DNA from: T3Sed10-241 sp036751905
GTDB taxonomy: Bacteria; Bacteroidota; Bacteroidia; Flavobacteriales_D; Cryomorphaceae
Assembly (NCBI GenBank): GCA_036751905.1
Contig: DAIOTP010000044.1
Coordinates: 1-22,219, forward strand
Direction of reading: 5' to 3'
DNA: 22,219 nucleotides
Every line of letters starts with the position of its first letter. The stretch's first letter is position 1. Of the stretch, positions 13,535-21,878 are shown piece by piece. The translations under genes were made by a program, and so were the position numbers. The notes beneath the pieces were generated by a model. It saw nothing but the letters and a program-made list of their open reading frames with translations, had not been told where the DNA came from and did not search any database.

Positions 13535-15295
13535 ATGACTACAAACACAGACAGACCAGCCTATAGCCAGCGCGTTTTAAGCTTTTCGAAGCAACTCATG
13601 GGTGCTTTGAAGACCAACAACACCGCAATATTGCGTCGCAAATATCCACAGGCCTCTGCACTGGAGTTGCTGGACATGGTCTTGGAAAACTTGGGCGTTG
13701 AGCCTGAATGTCTGGATTCTGAACTCAACCATATCCCGAAACAAGGTGCATTCATAGCCGTTTCCAACCATCCCTTGGGGGGTATTGATGGGCTTTTGCT
13801 TTTGAAGCTATTTGCTCAGGTAAGGCCTGATGTACGCATTCTGGCATCTTTTATGTTGACTTCCCAAGATGTGCTCGACAACTATTTTCATCCTTTCAAG
13901 TTTGAGAAGAATGCACAAGGAGAGGTGGTTATGGGCAATGACACCATGGCCCATTTGGCCAATGGCGGGGGCATTGTCATTTTCCCTGCCGGCGAGGTGA
14001 GTGCGTACAACCTCAAAGCCAAAACCGTACGCGACCGTGTTTGGAAACCGGAAGTGGTGCAGTTTGTCCGCAACAGCGGAGTACCTGTTTTGCCGGTCTT
14101 TATCAGAGGCAGCAACAAGTTGATGGTTCATTTGCTCAGCAAGTTGAATCCCAGGTTGGTGGATGCGGCCCTTTTCGGCAAAAAAGAAAAAACAGTACAG
14201 GTGCGCATAGGAAGAGCGCTCAAAGAAAAAGACGCTGCCGAATTTACAGATGTCAATGAATTTGGTCGCTATCTCAGGGCCAAGGTATTTATGCTGGGGA
14301 GTGGTATCAGTGTAAAGCCCTTCTTCAGGCCCAAACTCTTCAAAAAGCGCTGGAAAAAGGTGGTGCTTCCCCGCGATGTGGAAGCCATCAAATCTGAAAT
14401 CGAGGGTCTGAAACGCCATGAGGCCATGCTTCATGAAAGCAAGGATTTTCAAGTGTTCTGGGGCCATTCGGAGTGGATTCCAAATATACTTTACGAAATA
14501 GGCCGCTTGCGCGAAATTACCTTCCGCGAAGTGGGAGAGGGCACCGGAAAAAATATCGACCTCGACGAGTATGATCTGTACTACCGCCATCTTTTCATCT
14601 GGGACCGCAAAGAGGAAAAAATTGTAGGGGCATACCGCCTCGGCATGGGCAAAGAAATTATGCTTCGCCTTGGCAAGCGCGGATTTTATCTGCACAGCTT
14701 GTTCAGTATGAAGCCGAACTTCGATGATGTGCTGTTGCAAAGCATAGAGCTTGGGCGGTCATTTATCGTTAAGGAATACCAGCTCAAGCCGCTCTCCTTG
14801 TTCTTGCTGTGGAAGGGCATCTTGTATTTTATTTTGAAGCATCCTGAATACCGCTATCTCATTGGCCCTGTAAGCATCAGTGGTGAATTCAGCAAATTGA
14901 GCAAGTACTTAATATTGAGTTTCATAAAGGCCCATTACTACGATGCCGAAATGGCACAGATGGTATCACCAAGGCAAGAATACATACCAGAGGTCAATGT
15001 AAACGATCCTGACATGAGCGCAATACGCGACATGACGGAGGAGGACATCAGAAAGCTCGACAAGGTGATTGAAGAAATTGAAATGGGCAACTTCCGGCTG
15101 CCAGCGCTGCTCAAAAAGTACCTCGGACAAAATGCACGGATTATCGCATTCAATGTAGATCCTAAGTTCAACAATGCCCTCGATGGCTTACTCGTTATGG
15201 ACCTCTTTAATGTACCTACTGAAACCCTACTCGGGCTAGCCAAGGAGTTCGGAGACAAAGACCTGATCACAAAATTCGCCAGGCGCGAACTTTGA
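13535..15295 (+). CDS. olsF: Bifunctional acyltransferase (PlsC-like + GNAT-like), ornithine/glycine lipid synthesis type
   Basis: 586 residues. N-terminal half: a PlsC-type O-acyltransferase with SNHPLGGIDG (77-86) and FPAGEVS (150-156), then VLPVFIRGSN. C-terminal half (about 310-480): a GNAT/hemolysin-like N-acyltransferase (ITFREVGEGTGKNIDLDEYDLYYRHLFIWDRKEEKIVGAYRLGMG, then LELGRSFI-like SIELGRSFIVKEYQ and YLIGPVSISGEF). The same domain order occurs in OlsF, which makes whole ornithine lipids by N- then O-acylation; Bacteroidota relatives also make glycine lipids, so the head-group amino acid is open. It acts at the inner membrane. The stop is 43 bp before the next gene. The symbol is tentative. 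Confidence 0.82.
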   Translation: MTTNTDRPAYSQRVLSFSKQLMGALKTNNTAILRRKYPQASALELLDMVLENLGVEPECLDSELNHIPKQGAFIAVSNHPLGGIDGLLLLKLFAQVRPDVRILASFMLTSQDVLDNYFHPFKFEKNAQGEVVMGNDTMAHLANGGGIVIFPAGEVSAYNLKAKTVRDRVWKPEVVQFVRNSGVPVLPVFIRGSNKLMVHLLSKLNPRLVDAALFGKKEKTVQVRIGRALKEKDAAEFTDVNEFGRYLRAKVFMLGSGISVKPFFRPKLFKKRWKKVVLPRDVEAIKSEIEGLKRHEAMLHESKDFQVFWGHSEWIPNILYEIGRLREITFREVGEGTGKNIDLDEYDLYYRHLFIWDRKEEKIVGAYRLGMGKEIMLRLGKRGFYLHSLFSMKPNFDDVLLQSIELGRSFIVKEYQLKPLSLFLLWKGILYFILKHPEYRYLIGPVSISGEFSKLSKYLILSFIKAHYYDAEMAQMVSPRQEYIPEVNVNDPDMSAIRDMTEEDIRKLDKVIEEIEMGNFRLPALLKKYLGQNARIIAFNVDPKFNNALDGLLVMDLFNVPTETLLGLAKEFGDKDLITKFARREL

Positions 15296-15338
15296 GCTTG
15301 CCCGGTCTGTTCCATATTGATCTGCAAAAATTTGAAAT

Positions 15339-16250
15339 ATGGAGACCCTACGCCTTGCCCTTGATTGGACACCGAATGTAAACCATACCGGTTTCTTCGT
15401 TGCCCTGGATCATGGTTTTTACCGGGATTTGCATCTCGATGTGCATATCAGCACACCTGCCGATGACAACTACTTGCACACACCCGCCAAAAAGTTGGAA
15501 TTGGGATTGGCCGATTTGGCTATATGCCCGACAGAAAGTATTATCGCTTACCGAACTAAAGTGCAGCCATTTGCCGTAAAGGCTGTAGCCGCGCTACTGC
15601 AAAATGACCTCAGTGCGCTCTGCTCATTACAATCATCGGGAATACACCGACCTAAATTGGCCAATGGTAAGGTATATGCTTCGTACAATGCGCGCTATGA
15701 GGATGGAATAGTGCGGGAAGTGCTGCGCGCTGATGGCGCCACAGGCGAATGCGTCATGGTATACCCTGATAAGCTTGGCATCTGGAATACCTTGCTCGAA
15801 GGGAGGGCCGACTTAACCTGGATTTTCCTCAACTGGGAGGGAATTGAAGCTGAAGGCAGAGGTATAAAGCTATACACATTCAAATTAGAAGATTATGGTA
15901 TTCCATACAGCTATTCACCGGTATTGATTTCTAGCGAAGAACTTCTTGCAAATAAATCAGATTCATTGAGACGGTTTCTGTGGGCCACCCGCGAAGGTTT
16001 CATGCTCGCGCAACACAATTGCGACCTGGCTGCGAAATCATTGCTCTCGAGGCTTAGTGACACAGATCGAATAAACTTCAATATTCATAAAGCCCAGGAA
16101 TTTACGAATGAGCACTATACTCTAAATGGCGCTTGGGGCACAATGGATGAAGGCCGGGTAAACAAATTCATGAATTGGCTAATCCAGCAGAGATTAGAAC
16201 TGAGATCCTTTAAAGCCAATGACCTTATTGACAATAGCTTTTTGGCATAA
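15339..16250 (+). CDS. ThiY/NMT1 (THI5-like) substrate-binding-fold protein without signal peptide
   Basis: 303 residues. It opens METLRLALDWTPNVNHTGFFVALDHGFYRDLHLDVHI, the signature of the NMT1/THI5-like periplasmic-binding fold, followed by LELGLADLAICPTESIIAYRTK, KVYASYNARYEDGIVREVL and GIPYSYSPVLISSEELL. Relatives bind thiamine-pyrimidine precursors (ThiY binds formylaminopyrimidine) or make the pyrimidine (fungal Thi5). There is no signal peptide or lipobox, and no ABC permease or ATPase nearby, so a cytoplasmic role is inferred. I did not see the CCCFC motif of fungal Thi5. ATG 15339 is the natural start. Confidence 0.82.
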   Translation: METLRLALDWTPNVNHTGFFVALDHGFYRDLHLDVHISTPADDNYLHTPAKKLELGLADLAICPTESIIAYRTKVQPFAVKAVAALLQNDLSALCSLQSSGIHRPKLANGKVYASYNARYEDGIVREVLRADGATGECVMVYPDKLGIWNTLLEGRADLTWIFLNWEGIEAEGRGIKLYTFKLEDYGIPYSYSPVLISSEELLANKSDSLRRFLWATREGFMLAQHNCDLAAKSLLSRLSDTDRINFNIHKAQEFTNEHYTLNGAWGTMDEGRVNKFMNWLIQQRLELRSFKANDLIDNSFLA

Positions 16251-16402
16251 GTCAATTTTATTCGCGGCCCGAATTTTCCTTTTGTTTTTGGCATGGCCAG
16301 CCCTTTGTTGTAGGGCTTGTTGTGGAAAACTATTGAGATACCAAGTAGTAACAGGGCGCATAGCTATTACTTTAGCCTCTGAATCTAAAAAAAAATATCT
16401 CT

Positions 16403-16987
16403 ATGAGAAAGTTTCAAAAACCTATTGCCTATTTCTTTCTTGGATGCACTGGCCTCATGCTCAGCAGCTGTTTCGGCCGTTTTGAGCTTGTGCGCAAATT
16501 GTACACGTGGAATGAAGGCGTTTCCGAGAGCCGTTTTGTACAAACATTGCTTTTTTACGCCTTGAATATTCTTCCTATTTATGGTCTTGCCGGAGCAGTG
16601 GACTTCTTCATTCTCAACCTTGTTGAGTTCTGGAGCGGCAGCAACCCCCTCGCTATGCACGAAGGCGAAGTGGAAGAGCAATTTTACACCCACAATGGGG
16701 TGCAGTACCACATGGTAGCCATGAAAAACACCTTTACCATGACTGCCTTGGATGGTCCACATGCCGGTGATGTGCAAGTGCTGCGCTTCAAGTCGGATGA
16801 GCGCACCTGGTATTTCGAAAACGAAGAAACCAGCTTTGCAATGATCACTTTTGAAGGTGAGCAATTTGACCACATTAAGACATTCACCCCCGAAGGCTAT
16901 GCAGGTACTTACATCTTAAACCCGAATGCCGACAGTATGGCCGGGATGTATGCGCCGCTTCCTGAGACCTTTGCTTTGGGCCATTGA
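16403..16987 (+). CDS. DUF3332 family lipoprotein
   Basis: 194 residues. The N-terminus MRKFQKPIAYFFLGCTGLMLSSC carries a lipobox (LSSC) with lipidated Cys23. The next stretch matches the DUF3332 pattern: FGRFELVRKLYTWNEGVSESRFVQTLLFYALNILPIYGLAGAVDFFILNLVEFWSGSNPL, with one or two hydrophobic helices (about 50-78). The C-terminal ~110 residues are beta-rich and soluble. Function unknown. A shifted candidate -7 (TACTTTAG, near 16370) lies upstream. The gene ends 63 bp before a strong hairpin terminator. Confidence 0.85.
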   Translation: MRKFQKPIAYFFLGCTGLMLSSCFGRFELVRKLYTWNEGVSESRFVQTLLFYALNILPIYGLAGAVDFFILNLVEFWSGSNPLAMHEGEVEEQFYTHNGVQYHMVAMKNTFTMTALDGPHAGDVQVLRFKSDERTWYFENEETSFAMITFEGEQFDHIKTFTPEGYAGTYILNPNADSMAGMYAPLPETFALGH

Positions 16988-17049
16988 TAAACAGTATAAT
17001 CACTGTCTTCATGTTGCCTTTCACTTATGGCAAATGAATGTCAAAAAAT

Positions 17050-17082
17050 TGGGGCGGCCTTTTGGCCGCCCCATTCATTTTC
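17050..17082. terminator. Bidirectional rho-independent-type terminator
   Basis: GGGGCGGCC (17051-17059), loop TTTT, GGCCGCCCC (17064-17072): a perfect 9-bp GC stem. It is flanked by AAAAAATT on the left and ATTCATTTT on the right, so each strand has a T-rich tail. It lies between the convergent DUF3332 and PEP carboxykinase genes and can stop both. Confidence 0.92.
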
Positions 17083-17113
17083 AGCGCAATAGTTCCTAAC
17101 ACCTGCGCTTCAT

Positions 17114-18940
17114 TCAGTGGCGTTCTGCTGCCAATTTCCACGTTGCAGGTGAGCGCCAGAGGCTTGATAACAACAGCTCCCTCATAAAGAGGAACTCTTT
17201 GGGGATGCGGTCGTAGGCTTTCTCGAACAGCTCGCTGTGGCCAAACATTTCAGTTTTCCATGCTTCGCGGTCGATGAGCATTATTTCCTCAAAATGCTCT
17301 TGGGTGAAACTTTCCAAACCTTCCCAGTTCATGTCTTCATACCTTGGCCTCCAGCCAATAGGGCTTTCAATGGCTGCTGTTTCACCTTTGCAACGGCCAA
17401 TGATCCACTGGAGTACTCGCATGTTTTCGCCAAAGCCGGGCCATGCAAATTTTCCTTCAGAATTTTTGCGGAACCAATTCACGCTGAATATGCGTGGTGG
17501 ATTGGGTACATCGCGTCCAAAGTCGAGCCAATGGTTGAAATAGTCGGCCATATTGTAGCCCATAAAAGGCAGCATGGCGTAGGGATCGCGCCGCACCTTG
17601 CCCACTTCACCAAAAGCCGCTGCGGTCATTTCGCTGCCCATGGTGGCGGCCAGATACACCCCGAAATTCCAATTGAAGGCTTGGTGCACCAGGGGTATGG
17701 TGGTACTGCGTCTGCCTCCGAAGATGAATGCTGTGATGGGTACCCCTTCTGGATTCTCCCACTCTGGGTCAATCACTGGATTCTGATCTACTGGTGCGGT
17801 AAATCGGCTGTTGGCGTGTGCGGCGGGTTTGCCACTGTTTTTGTCGTAAGGTTTTCCATGCCAATCAGTAAGGCCTTCGGGCACCTCATCAGTCATTCCT
17901 TCCCACCACACATCGCCGTCGGGGGTGATGGCTACATTGGTGTAGATGGTATCTCTGCTGATGCTTTCCATGGCACTGGGGTTGGTCTGGTAATTGGTGC
18001 CAGGCGCCACGCCGAAGTAGCCTGCTTCGGGATTGATGGCATAAAGCCGGCCGTCATCACCTTTGTGTATCCATGCGATGTCATCGCCTACTGTTGTTAC
18101 CTTCCAGCCTTTCATGCTGTCAGGTGGAATGAGCATGGCAAAATTCGTTTTTCCACAAGCGCTTGGAAAGGCCGCTGCTACATAATGTTTCTCTTTGTCA
18201 GGACCTTCCACACCCATAATGAGCATGTGCTCAGCGAGCCAGCCTTCTTCACGGCCCATGCTGCTTGCAATACGCAGGGCGAAGCATTTTTTGCCGAGAA
18301 GGGCATTGCCTCCGTAACCACTGCCATAACTGATGATCAAGCGCTCCTCCGGGAAATGGCTGATGTATTTCACATCGGGATTGCAAGGCCACTTCACGTC
18401 TTGTTGCCCTGGCTCAAGAGGTGCCCCCAGGGTGTGAATACATTTCACAAAGTCATCGCCCATTTTTTCAAGGGCAGCATCGCCCATGCGGGTCATGATT
18501 TTCATGTTTACAACCACGTACGGACTGTCGGTAACCTCAACGCCATAACGCGATAGGCGTGATCCCAAAGGGCCCATGCAAAAAGGAATTACGTACATGG
18601 TACGCCCTTTCATGCTTCCTTTGGTGTACTTGTTGAGCGTGGTTTTCATTTCAACAGGATCCATCCAATTGTTGGTTGGGCCTGCATCTTCCTTGCGGCG
18701 GCTACATATATAGGTGCGGTCTTCCACTCTTGCAACATCGCTGGGGTCGCTGAAGCAGGCAAAACTGTTTGGGCGTTTCGCAGGATTCAATTTGATAAAT
18801 GTGCCGGCATCTACCAACTCCTGGCACAATCGGTCATATTCATTCTGGCTGCCGTTGCACCAGTACACTTGCTTTGGTTGGTAGTGATCTACCAAGCTAT
18901 CCACCCATTTGTGGACCGAGGTTTGCTTTTGCGTAATCAT
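17114..18940 (-). CDS. pckG: Phosphoenolpyruvate carboxykinase (GTP)
   Basis: 608 residues, the normal length for GTP-dependent PEPCK (EC 4.1.1.32): oxaloacetate + GTP = PEP + GDP + CO2, the entry step of gluconeogenesis, in the cytoplasm. Key motifs are RTMYVIPFCMGPLGS (113-127), YGSGYGGNALLGKKCFALRIAS (205-226), the P-loop FPSACGKTNFAM with reactive Cys262, VGDDIAW, NPEAGYFGVAPGTN, FIFGGRRSTTIPLV and FAWPGFGENMRVLQWI. It is not the ATP-type enzyme (PckA). ATG 18940 gives the standard N-terminus. Its start is preceded by a candidate promoter and its end faces the hairpin at 17050. Confidence 0.98.
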   Translation of the reverse strand: MITQKQTSVHKWVDSLVDHYQPKQVYWCNGSQNEYDRLCQELVDAGTFIKLNPAKRPNSFACFSDPSDVARVEDRTYICSRRKEDAGPTNNWMDPVEMKTTLNKYTKGSMKGRTMYVIPFCMGPLGSRLSRYGVEVTDSPYVVVNMKIMTRMGDAALEKMGDDFVKCIHTLGAPLEPGQQDVKWPCNPDVKYISHFPEERLIISYGSGYGGNALLGKKCFALRIASSMGREEGWLAEHMLIMGVEGPDKEKHYVAAAFPSACGKTNFAMLIPPDSMKGWKVTTVGDDIAWIHKGDDGRLYAINPEAGYFGVAPGTNYQTNPSAMESISRDTIYTNVAITPDGDVWWEGMTDEVPEGLTDWHGKPYDKNSGKPAAHANSRFTAPVDQNPVIDPEWENPEGVPITAFIFGGRRSTTIPLVHQAFNWNFGVYLAATMGSEMTAAAFGEVGKVRRDPYAMLPFMGYNMADYFNHWLDFGRDVPNPPRIFSVNWFRKNSEGKFAWPGFGENMRVLQWIIGRCKGETAAIESPIGWRPRYEDMNWEGLESFTQEHFEEIMLIDREAWKTEMFGHSELFEKAYDRIPKEFLFMRELLLSSLWRSPATWKLAAERH

Positions 18941-18969
18941 ATTGTTTGGGTTATTGGAGATTAGTGGCG

Positions 18970-18998
18970 TAAAAGTAAATACGGAGCCGGCTTTGAAA
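18970..18998 (-). promoter_or_regulatory. Candidate promoter for pckG
   Basis: Read on the minus strand: TTTC (18998-18995), a 17-bp spacer, then TACTTTTA (18977-18970) followed by CGCC. This is close to TTTG / TAnnTTTG with one mismatch in each box. The predicted leader is about 25 nt to ATG 18940. Confidence 0.4.
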
Positions 18999-19147
18999 AA
19001 TGATAATAGTCATAAAAACGGGCAATCGTTCGACAATACCCTCTTTCGCGAGGCCTGCAGGAGGGATAACAGGTCGCGAGAGTTGAAATGTTGAACTCAG
19101 TGGAAGGATATCAGGAAAGCAAAATGCAGCTTTCGCGCATGGCGGAG

Positions 19148-20137
19148 CTAAGCCACCGCAATATCATGGGCATGAGGACCGATGGCGATGGTCACGTTTC
19201 CGATCTTTTGCTGGGTTTCCACATACCGGTAAGCATCCACGATTTTCTCCAGAGAGTAGCTTCTGTCCATCAATGGATTAAATTGACCTTCGGCAGCCAA
19301 CTTACCGAGGTACGCGATGTCCTCAGCCTTCACTACAGGTATAGGAAAGCCTACCTTGGGCCCCTTGTGAAAGGCGGCAAAAAGCGCGCGCCAAATGTTG
19401 TCGCCACCACGGCCCAATTCAGTGCTGATGTAAATTCCACTGTATTTGAGAAGCGGTTTGCATTTGTGAAAGCTGCTTTTACCCACGGCATCCAAAACAA
19501 AATCAAATTTTTGCGGCAAATGGGTAAAATCAGTTGATTCAAAATCAACCACCTGCTCTGCGCCAAGCTCCAGCACTTTGTTCGTGTACGCTCGAGGGCA
19601 TACTGCGGTGACATGGGCTCCAAGGTGTCGGAGCAATTGTACAGCTGCGCTGCCAATGGCTCCGGTAGCTCCATTTACAAGTACTTCGTACCCCGATTTT
19701 ACTTCGGCCGCGCGAATGATTCCCAAGGCATAGTGGCCACCTTCAGTAAGGGCGGCTGCTTGAGCATAGGTAAGGCCGGATGGAATAGGAGCAACGGCTT
19801 TTTGGGCATCTATGCAAAGGTACTCGGCGTGACCACCGAAATATTGGTCATCATAACCATACACAGCATCACCTGGTTTAAAAAGTGTTACTTCAGTGCC
19901 AACTTCATCAACAATGCCTGCAAATTCGCATCCCAAAACTGGATATTTTGGTTTGAAAAGACCACTCCAAAATCGCGATACGAAGTAGTTGGCACTGCGA
20001 AAGCCACAATCCGTTCGGTTCACTGTGGATGCTTGAACATCAATACGCAGCTGGTTTTTTGCCGGTAGGGGTATAGGTAAAGATGTAAGAGAGGCTACAT
20101 CGGGACCTCCGTATTGCTTGTATATTATAGCGCGCAC
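19148..20137 (-). CDS. Medium-chain dehydrogenase/reductase, zinc-less quinone-oxidoreductase type
   Basis: 329 residues from GTG 20137 (MRAIIYKQYGGPDVASL). The N-terminal GroES-like fold has ASTVNRTDCGFRSANYF, PVLGCEFAGIVDEVGTEVTLFKPGDAVYGY and GGHAEYL. The Rossmann fold carries NGATGAIGSAAVQLLRHLGAHVTAVC (155-180) for NAD(P)H, then VLELGAEQVVDFES and FDFVLDAVGKSSF. I see no structural-zinc Cys cluster, so it belongs with NADPH:quinone oxidoreductases, enone reductases and similar enzymes; substrate unknown. The frame extends to TTG 20206, but that extension includes an operator-like palindrome, and the GTG start matches family N-termini. Confidence 0.9.
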   Translation of the reverse strand: MRAIIYKQYGGPDVASLTSLPIPLPAKNQLRIDVQASTVNRTDCGFRSANYFVSRFWSGLFKPKYPVLGCEFAGIVDEVGTEVTLFKPGDAVYGYDDQYFGGHAEYLCIDAQKAVAPIPSGLTYAQAAALTEGGHYALGIIRAAEVKSGYEVLVNGATGAIGSAAVQLLRHLGAHVTAVCPRAYTNKVLELGAEQVVDFESTDFTHLPQKFDFVLDAVGKSSFHKCKPLLKYSGIYISTELGRGGDNIWRALFAAFHKGPKVGFPIPVVKAEDIAYLGKLAAEGQFNPLMDRSYSLEKIVDAYRYVETQQKIGNVTIAIGPHAHDIAVA

Positions 20138-20173
20138 CTGTACATGGTTGTTGTAGGTTGACGACCCAATGCA

Positions 20174-20188
20174 GCTGTAAGTTACAGC
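20174..20188. promoter_or_regulatory. 15-bp palindrome upstream of the dehydrogenase gene
   Basis: GCTGTAA-G-TTACAGC, a perfect 7-bp inverted repeat about a single base, 36 bp before GTG 20137 (-). It lies between a perfect -7-like box (20240-20247) and the start codon. It is typical of a homodimeric one-component regulator site; no matching regulator is encoded nearby. Confidence 0.5.
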
Positions 20189-20239
20189 CTGGCCGTACTT
20201 TTTCAATTTTCAAAAATGATGGATGTAAGTCAATCAGCA

Positions 20240-20247
20240 CAAAAGTA
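20240..20247 (-). promoter_or_regulatory. Candidate -7 box for the dehydrogenase gene
   Basis: On the minus strand this reads TACTTTTG, an exact TAnnTTTG. I find no clear -33 TTTG at the expected distance. Start would be near 20233, leaving a ~95-nt leader that contains the palindrome at 20174-20188. Confidence 0.35.
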
Positions 20248-20310
20248 TTGCATGGACAACGGAGATATTCGAGGAAAATGCTTATATTTCACCAAGCAAT
20301 TCCTACTACC

Positions 20311-20568
20311 ATGAAAACAAACTACAATCTTATCCTTGACAAAGGCCTTTATGAAAAGGCTGATCAATACGCCGTATCACACGGTATAGAGCTCAATGAA
20401 TTGATGAAGCGGTTCGTGGAGTATCTCGCATCCAAAGAAGAGGCTCATGAAGCGAGTCGCGCTGGCATGAACTCGTTCGTTGATGACTTGCACCGAGACT
20501 TTGAAGACGCCATCCATCCTGATGCAAAAAGGGACTATCGACGCTACCTCATTGAAAAGTACAGGTGA
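20311..20568 (+). CDS. Small DUF6364-like (ribbon-helix-helix antitoxin-type) protein
   Basis: 85 residues from ATG 20311. The start KTNYNLILDKGLYEKADQYAVSHGIELNELMKRFVEYLASKEE has the strand-helix-helix layout and spacing of ribbon-helix-helix antitoxins such as DUF6364. The C-terminal ~40 residues are charged (HRDFEDAIHPDAKRDYRRYLIEKYR) and would be a toxin-binding or disordered tail. Such antitoxins normally pair with a PIN-domain toxin, but no toxin gene follows. The frame extends upstream to 20158; the ATG at 20311 sits about 20 nt after a TATATTTC box, which favours the short form. Family call moderate. Confidence 0.65.
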   Translation: MKTNYNLILDKGLYEKADQYAVSHGIELNELMKRFVEYLASKEEAHEASRAGMNSFVDDLHRDFEDAIHPDAKRDYRRYLIEKYR

Positions 20569-20677
20569 TGCTTTGCCGCCCGGCAGCTCAAATTTTAGCA
20601 CTAAATCCAATATTTTTCAAAATGATTGTGCCATTTGGCATCCATTTTGCAATTTTGGCCTCAGGAAACTGATACAT

Positions 20678-21802
20678 ATGAAAAACACACTTTATTTATT
20701 GGCCTTGCTGGCCGCGACTCCTGCAGTTGCTCAGAATGCAAAAGTGGCCACCGCCTACCGCTACATGGCGGCTGGAGAATTTGATAAAGCACTAGATGCC
20801 ATTGAGCCAGCCACACAAGACATTAAAACCTCCGAAAAGGACAAAACATGGCGCTATCGCGGAAAAATTTACCTCGGCCTTGCTACCGGCGACTATGGTT
20901 TCGACCGCGTTGATGCACTCAAGGAGGCCCAAAAATCATACGCAAGGGCACAGGAACTCGACACCAAAGGAACTTGGTCCGATGAAATTATTGCCGGAAT
21001 GAATGAAACCCGGATTGCAGCGCTCAATGGAGGTATAGATGCATTTGGTGTTGAAGATTTTCCTGCAGCACGTGATTACTTCATTGTGAGTGCTGAAGTT
21101 GGCAAAAATCTCGGAATTGTGGACACGCTCGCGCTTTATAACGGAGGTTTGGCAGCTGAGCAAGCCGGTGATTATGATGGCGCCATCAATCTCTATAAGC
21201 AAACCGCTGAAACGGGTTACCTGGAGGGCAAAATGTACCTTTATATCGCTAATGTCTACAACAAAAAGGGTGATGAAGAGAAATACCTTTCCGTGCTGCA
21301 AGAAGGCCGTAAAATGTATCCCAACGATGCTGACCTTATCATCTATGAGCTGAATTACTACCTCGGAAAGGGCCAATTTGAAGAAGCAGAACAGAATTTG
21401 AAATTGGCCATCGAAAGAGAGCCGGACAATAAACAGCTTTTCTTCTCTTTGGGGGTAGTGTATGACAACCTGGATCGCAAAAAGGATGCTATAGCCGCTT
21501 ACGAACAGGCCATTGAAATAGATCCAGATTATTTCGATGCCGTTTACAATCTTGGAGCGCTATTCTTTAATCAAGGTGTGGAGATGAACAACGCTGCCAA
21601 TGAAATAAAAGACAACAAACAATACGATGAGGCCAGAAAAGAGGCCCGAAAAGTATTTGAGCTTTCGCTTCCACACCTGGAAAAGGCCCATTCACTGGAT
21701 GATACAGACAAAGGTGCTATCATTTCGCTTTCACAGCTTTATGCATTGCTTGGCAAAAATGACAAGTATATGGAGATGAAAAAGAAAATGGATGCCCAAT
21801 AA
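20678..21802 (+). CDS. TPR-repeat exported protein
   Basis: 374 residues from ATG 20678. Signal peptide MKNTLYLLALLAATPAVAQ (1-19). The rest is helical TPR-type repeats: an N-terminal AYRYMAAGEFDKALDAIEPA unit, LYNGGLAAEQAGDYDGAINLYKQTAETG, MYLYIANVYNKKGDEEKYLSVLQEG, LIIYELNYYLGKGQFEEAEQNLKLAIEREPDN, KQLFFSLGVVYDNLDRKKDAIAAYEQAIEIDPDY and a last degenerate unit at LEKAHSLDD. It probably acts as a periplasmic protein-interaction scaffold; partner unknown. A longer frame begins at 20480, but only the 20678 start yields a signal peptide. A terminator hairpin follows 27 bp after the stop. Confidence 0.9.
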   Translation: MKNTLYLLALLAATPAVAQNAKVATAYRYMAAGEFDKALDAIEPATQDIKTSEKDKTWRYRGKIYLGLATGDYGFDRVDALKEAQKSYARAQELDTKGTWSDEIIAGMNETRIAALNGGIDAFGVEDFPAARDYFIVSAEVGKNLGIVDTLALYNGGLAAEQAGDYDGAINLYKQTAETGYLEGKMYLYIANVYNKKGDEEKYLSVLQEGRKMYPNDADLIIYELNYYLGKGQFEEAEQNLKLAIEREPDNKQLFFSLGVVYDNLDRKKDAIAAYEQAIEIDPDYFDAVYNLGALFFNQGVEMNNAANEIKDNKQYDEARKEARKVFELSLPHLEKAHSLDDTDKGAIISLSQLYALLGKNDKYMEMKKKMDAQ

Positions 21803-21829
21803 GCACGCACACATTTATTTTTACAACTT

Positions 21830-21864
21830 GAAAACCCACGATGCACTTCGTGGGTTTTCGTTTA
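21830..21864 (+). terminator. Rho-independent-type terminator after the TPR gene
   Basis: GAAAACCCACG (21830-21840), loop ATGCACTT, CGTGGGTTTTC (21849-21859), then GTTTA. Perfect 11-bp stem with an A-rich left and T-rich right arm. It separates the TPR gene from the next lipoprotein gene. Confidence 0.9.
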
Positions 21865-21878
21865 AATGATAAGCTCCA

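Noticed and set aside
13808..14740. A 310-codon minus-strand frame within the bifunctional acyltransferase gene
   Set aside because: Antisense shadow; the plus-strand frame carries the conserved acyltransferase motifs.
16299..16317. AGCCCT / AGGGCT hairpin downstream of the ThiY-like gene as a terminator
   Set aside because: Only a 6-bp stem with a 7-base loop and no T-run after it.
17237..18556. A 439-codon open frame on the plus strand across the PEP carboxykinase gene
   Set aside because: It is the exact antisense of conserved pckG coding sequence. Its translation has no recognisable domain and is Cys/His rich as expected from reverse-complement codons. The opposite frame has every PEPCK motif.
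19047..19078. Imperfect hairpin CGCGAggCCTG / CAGGTCGCG between pckG and the dehydrogenase gene
   Set aside because: Bulged, no T-rich tail in either direction, and not obviously linked to a gene start; could be chance.
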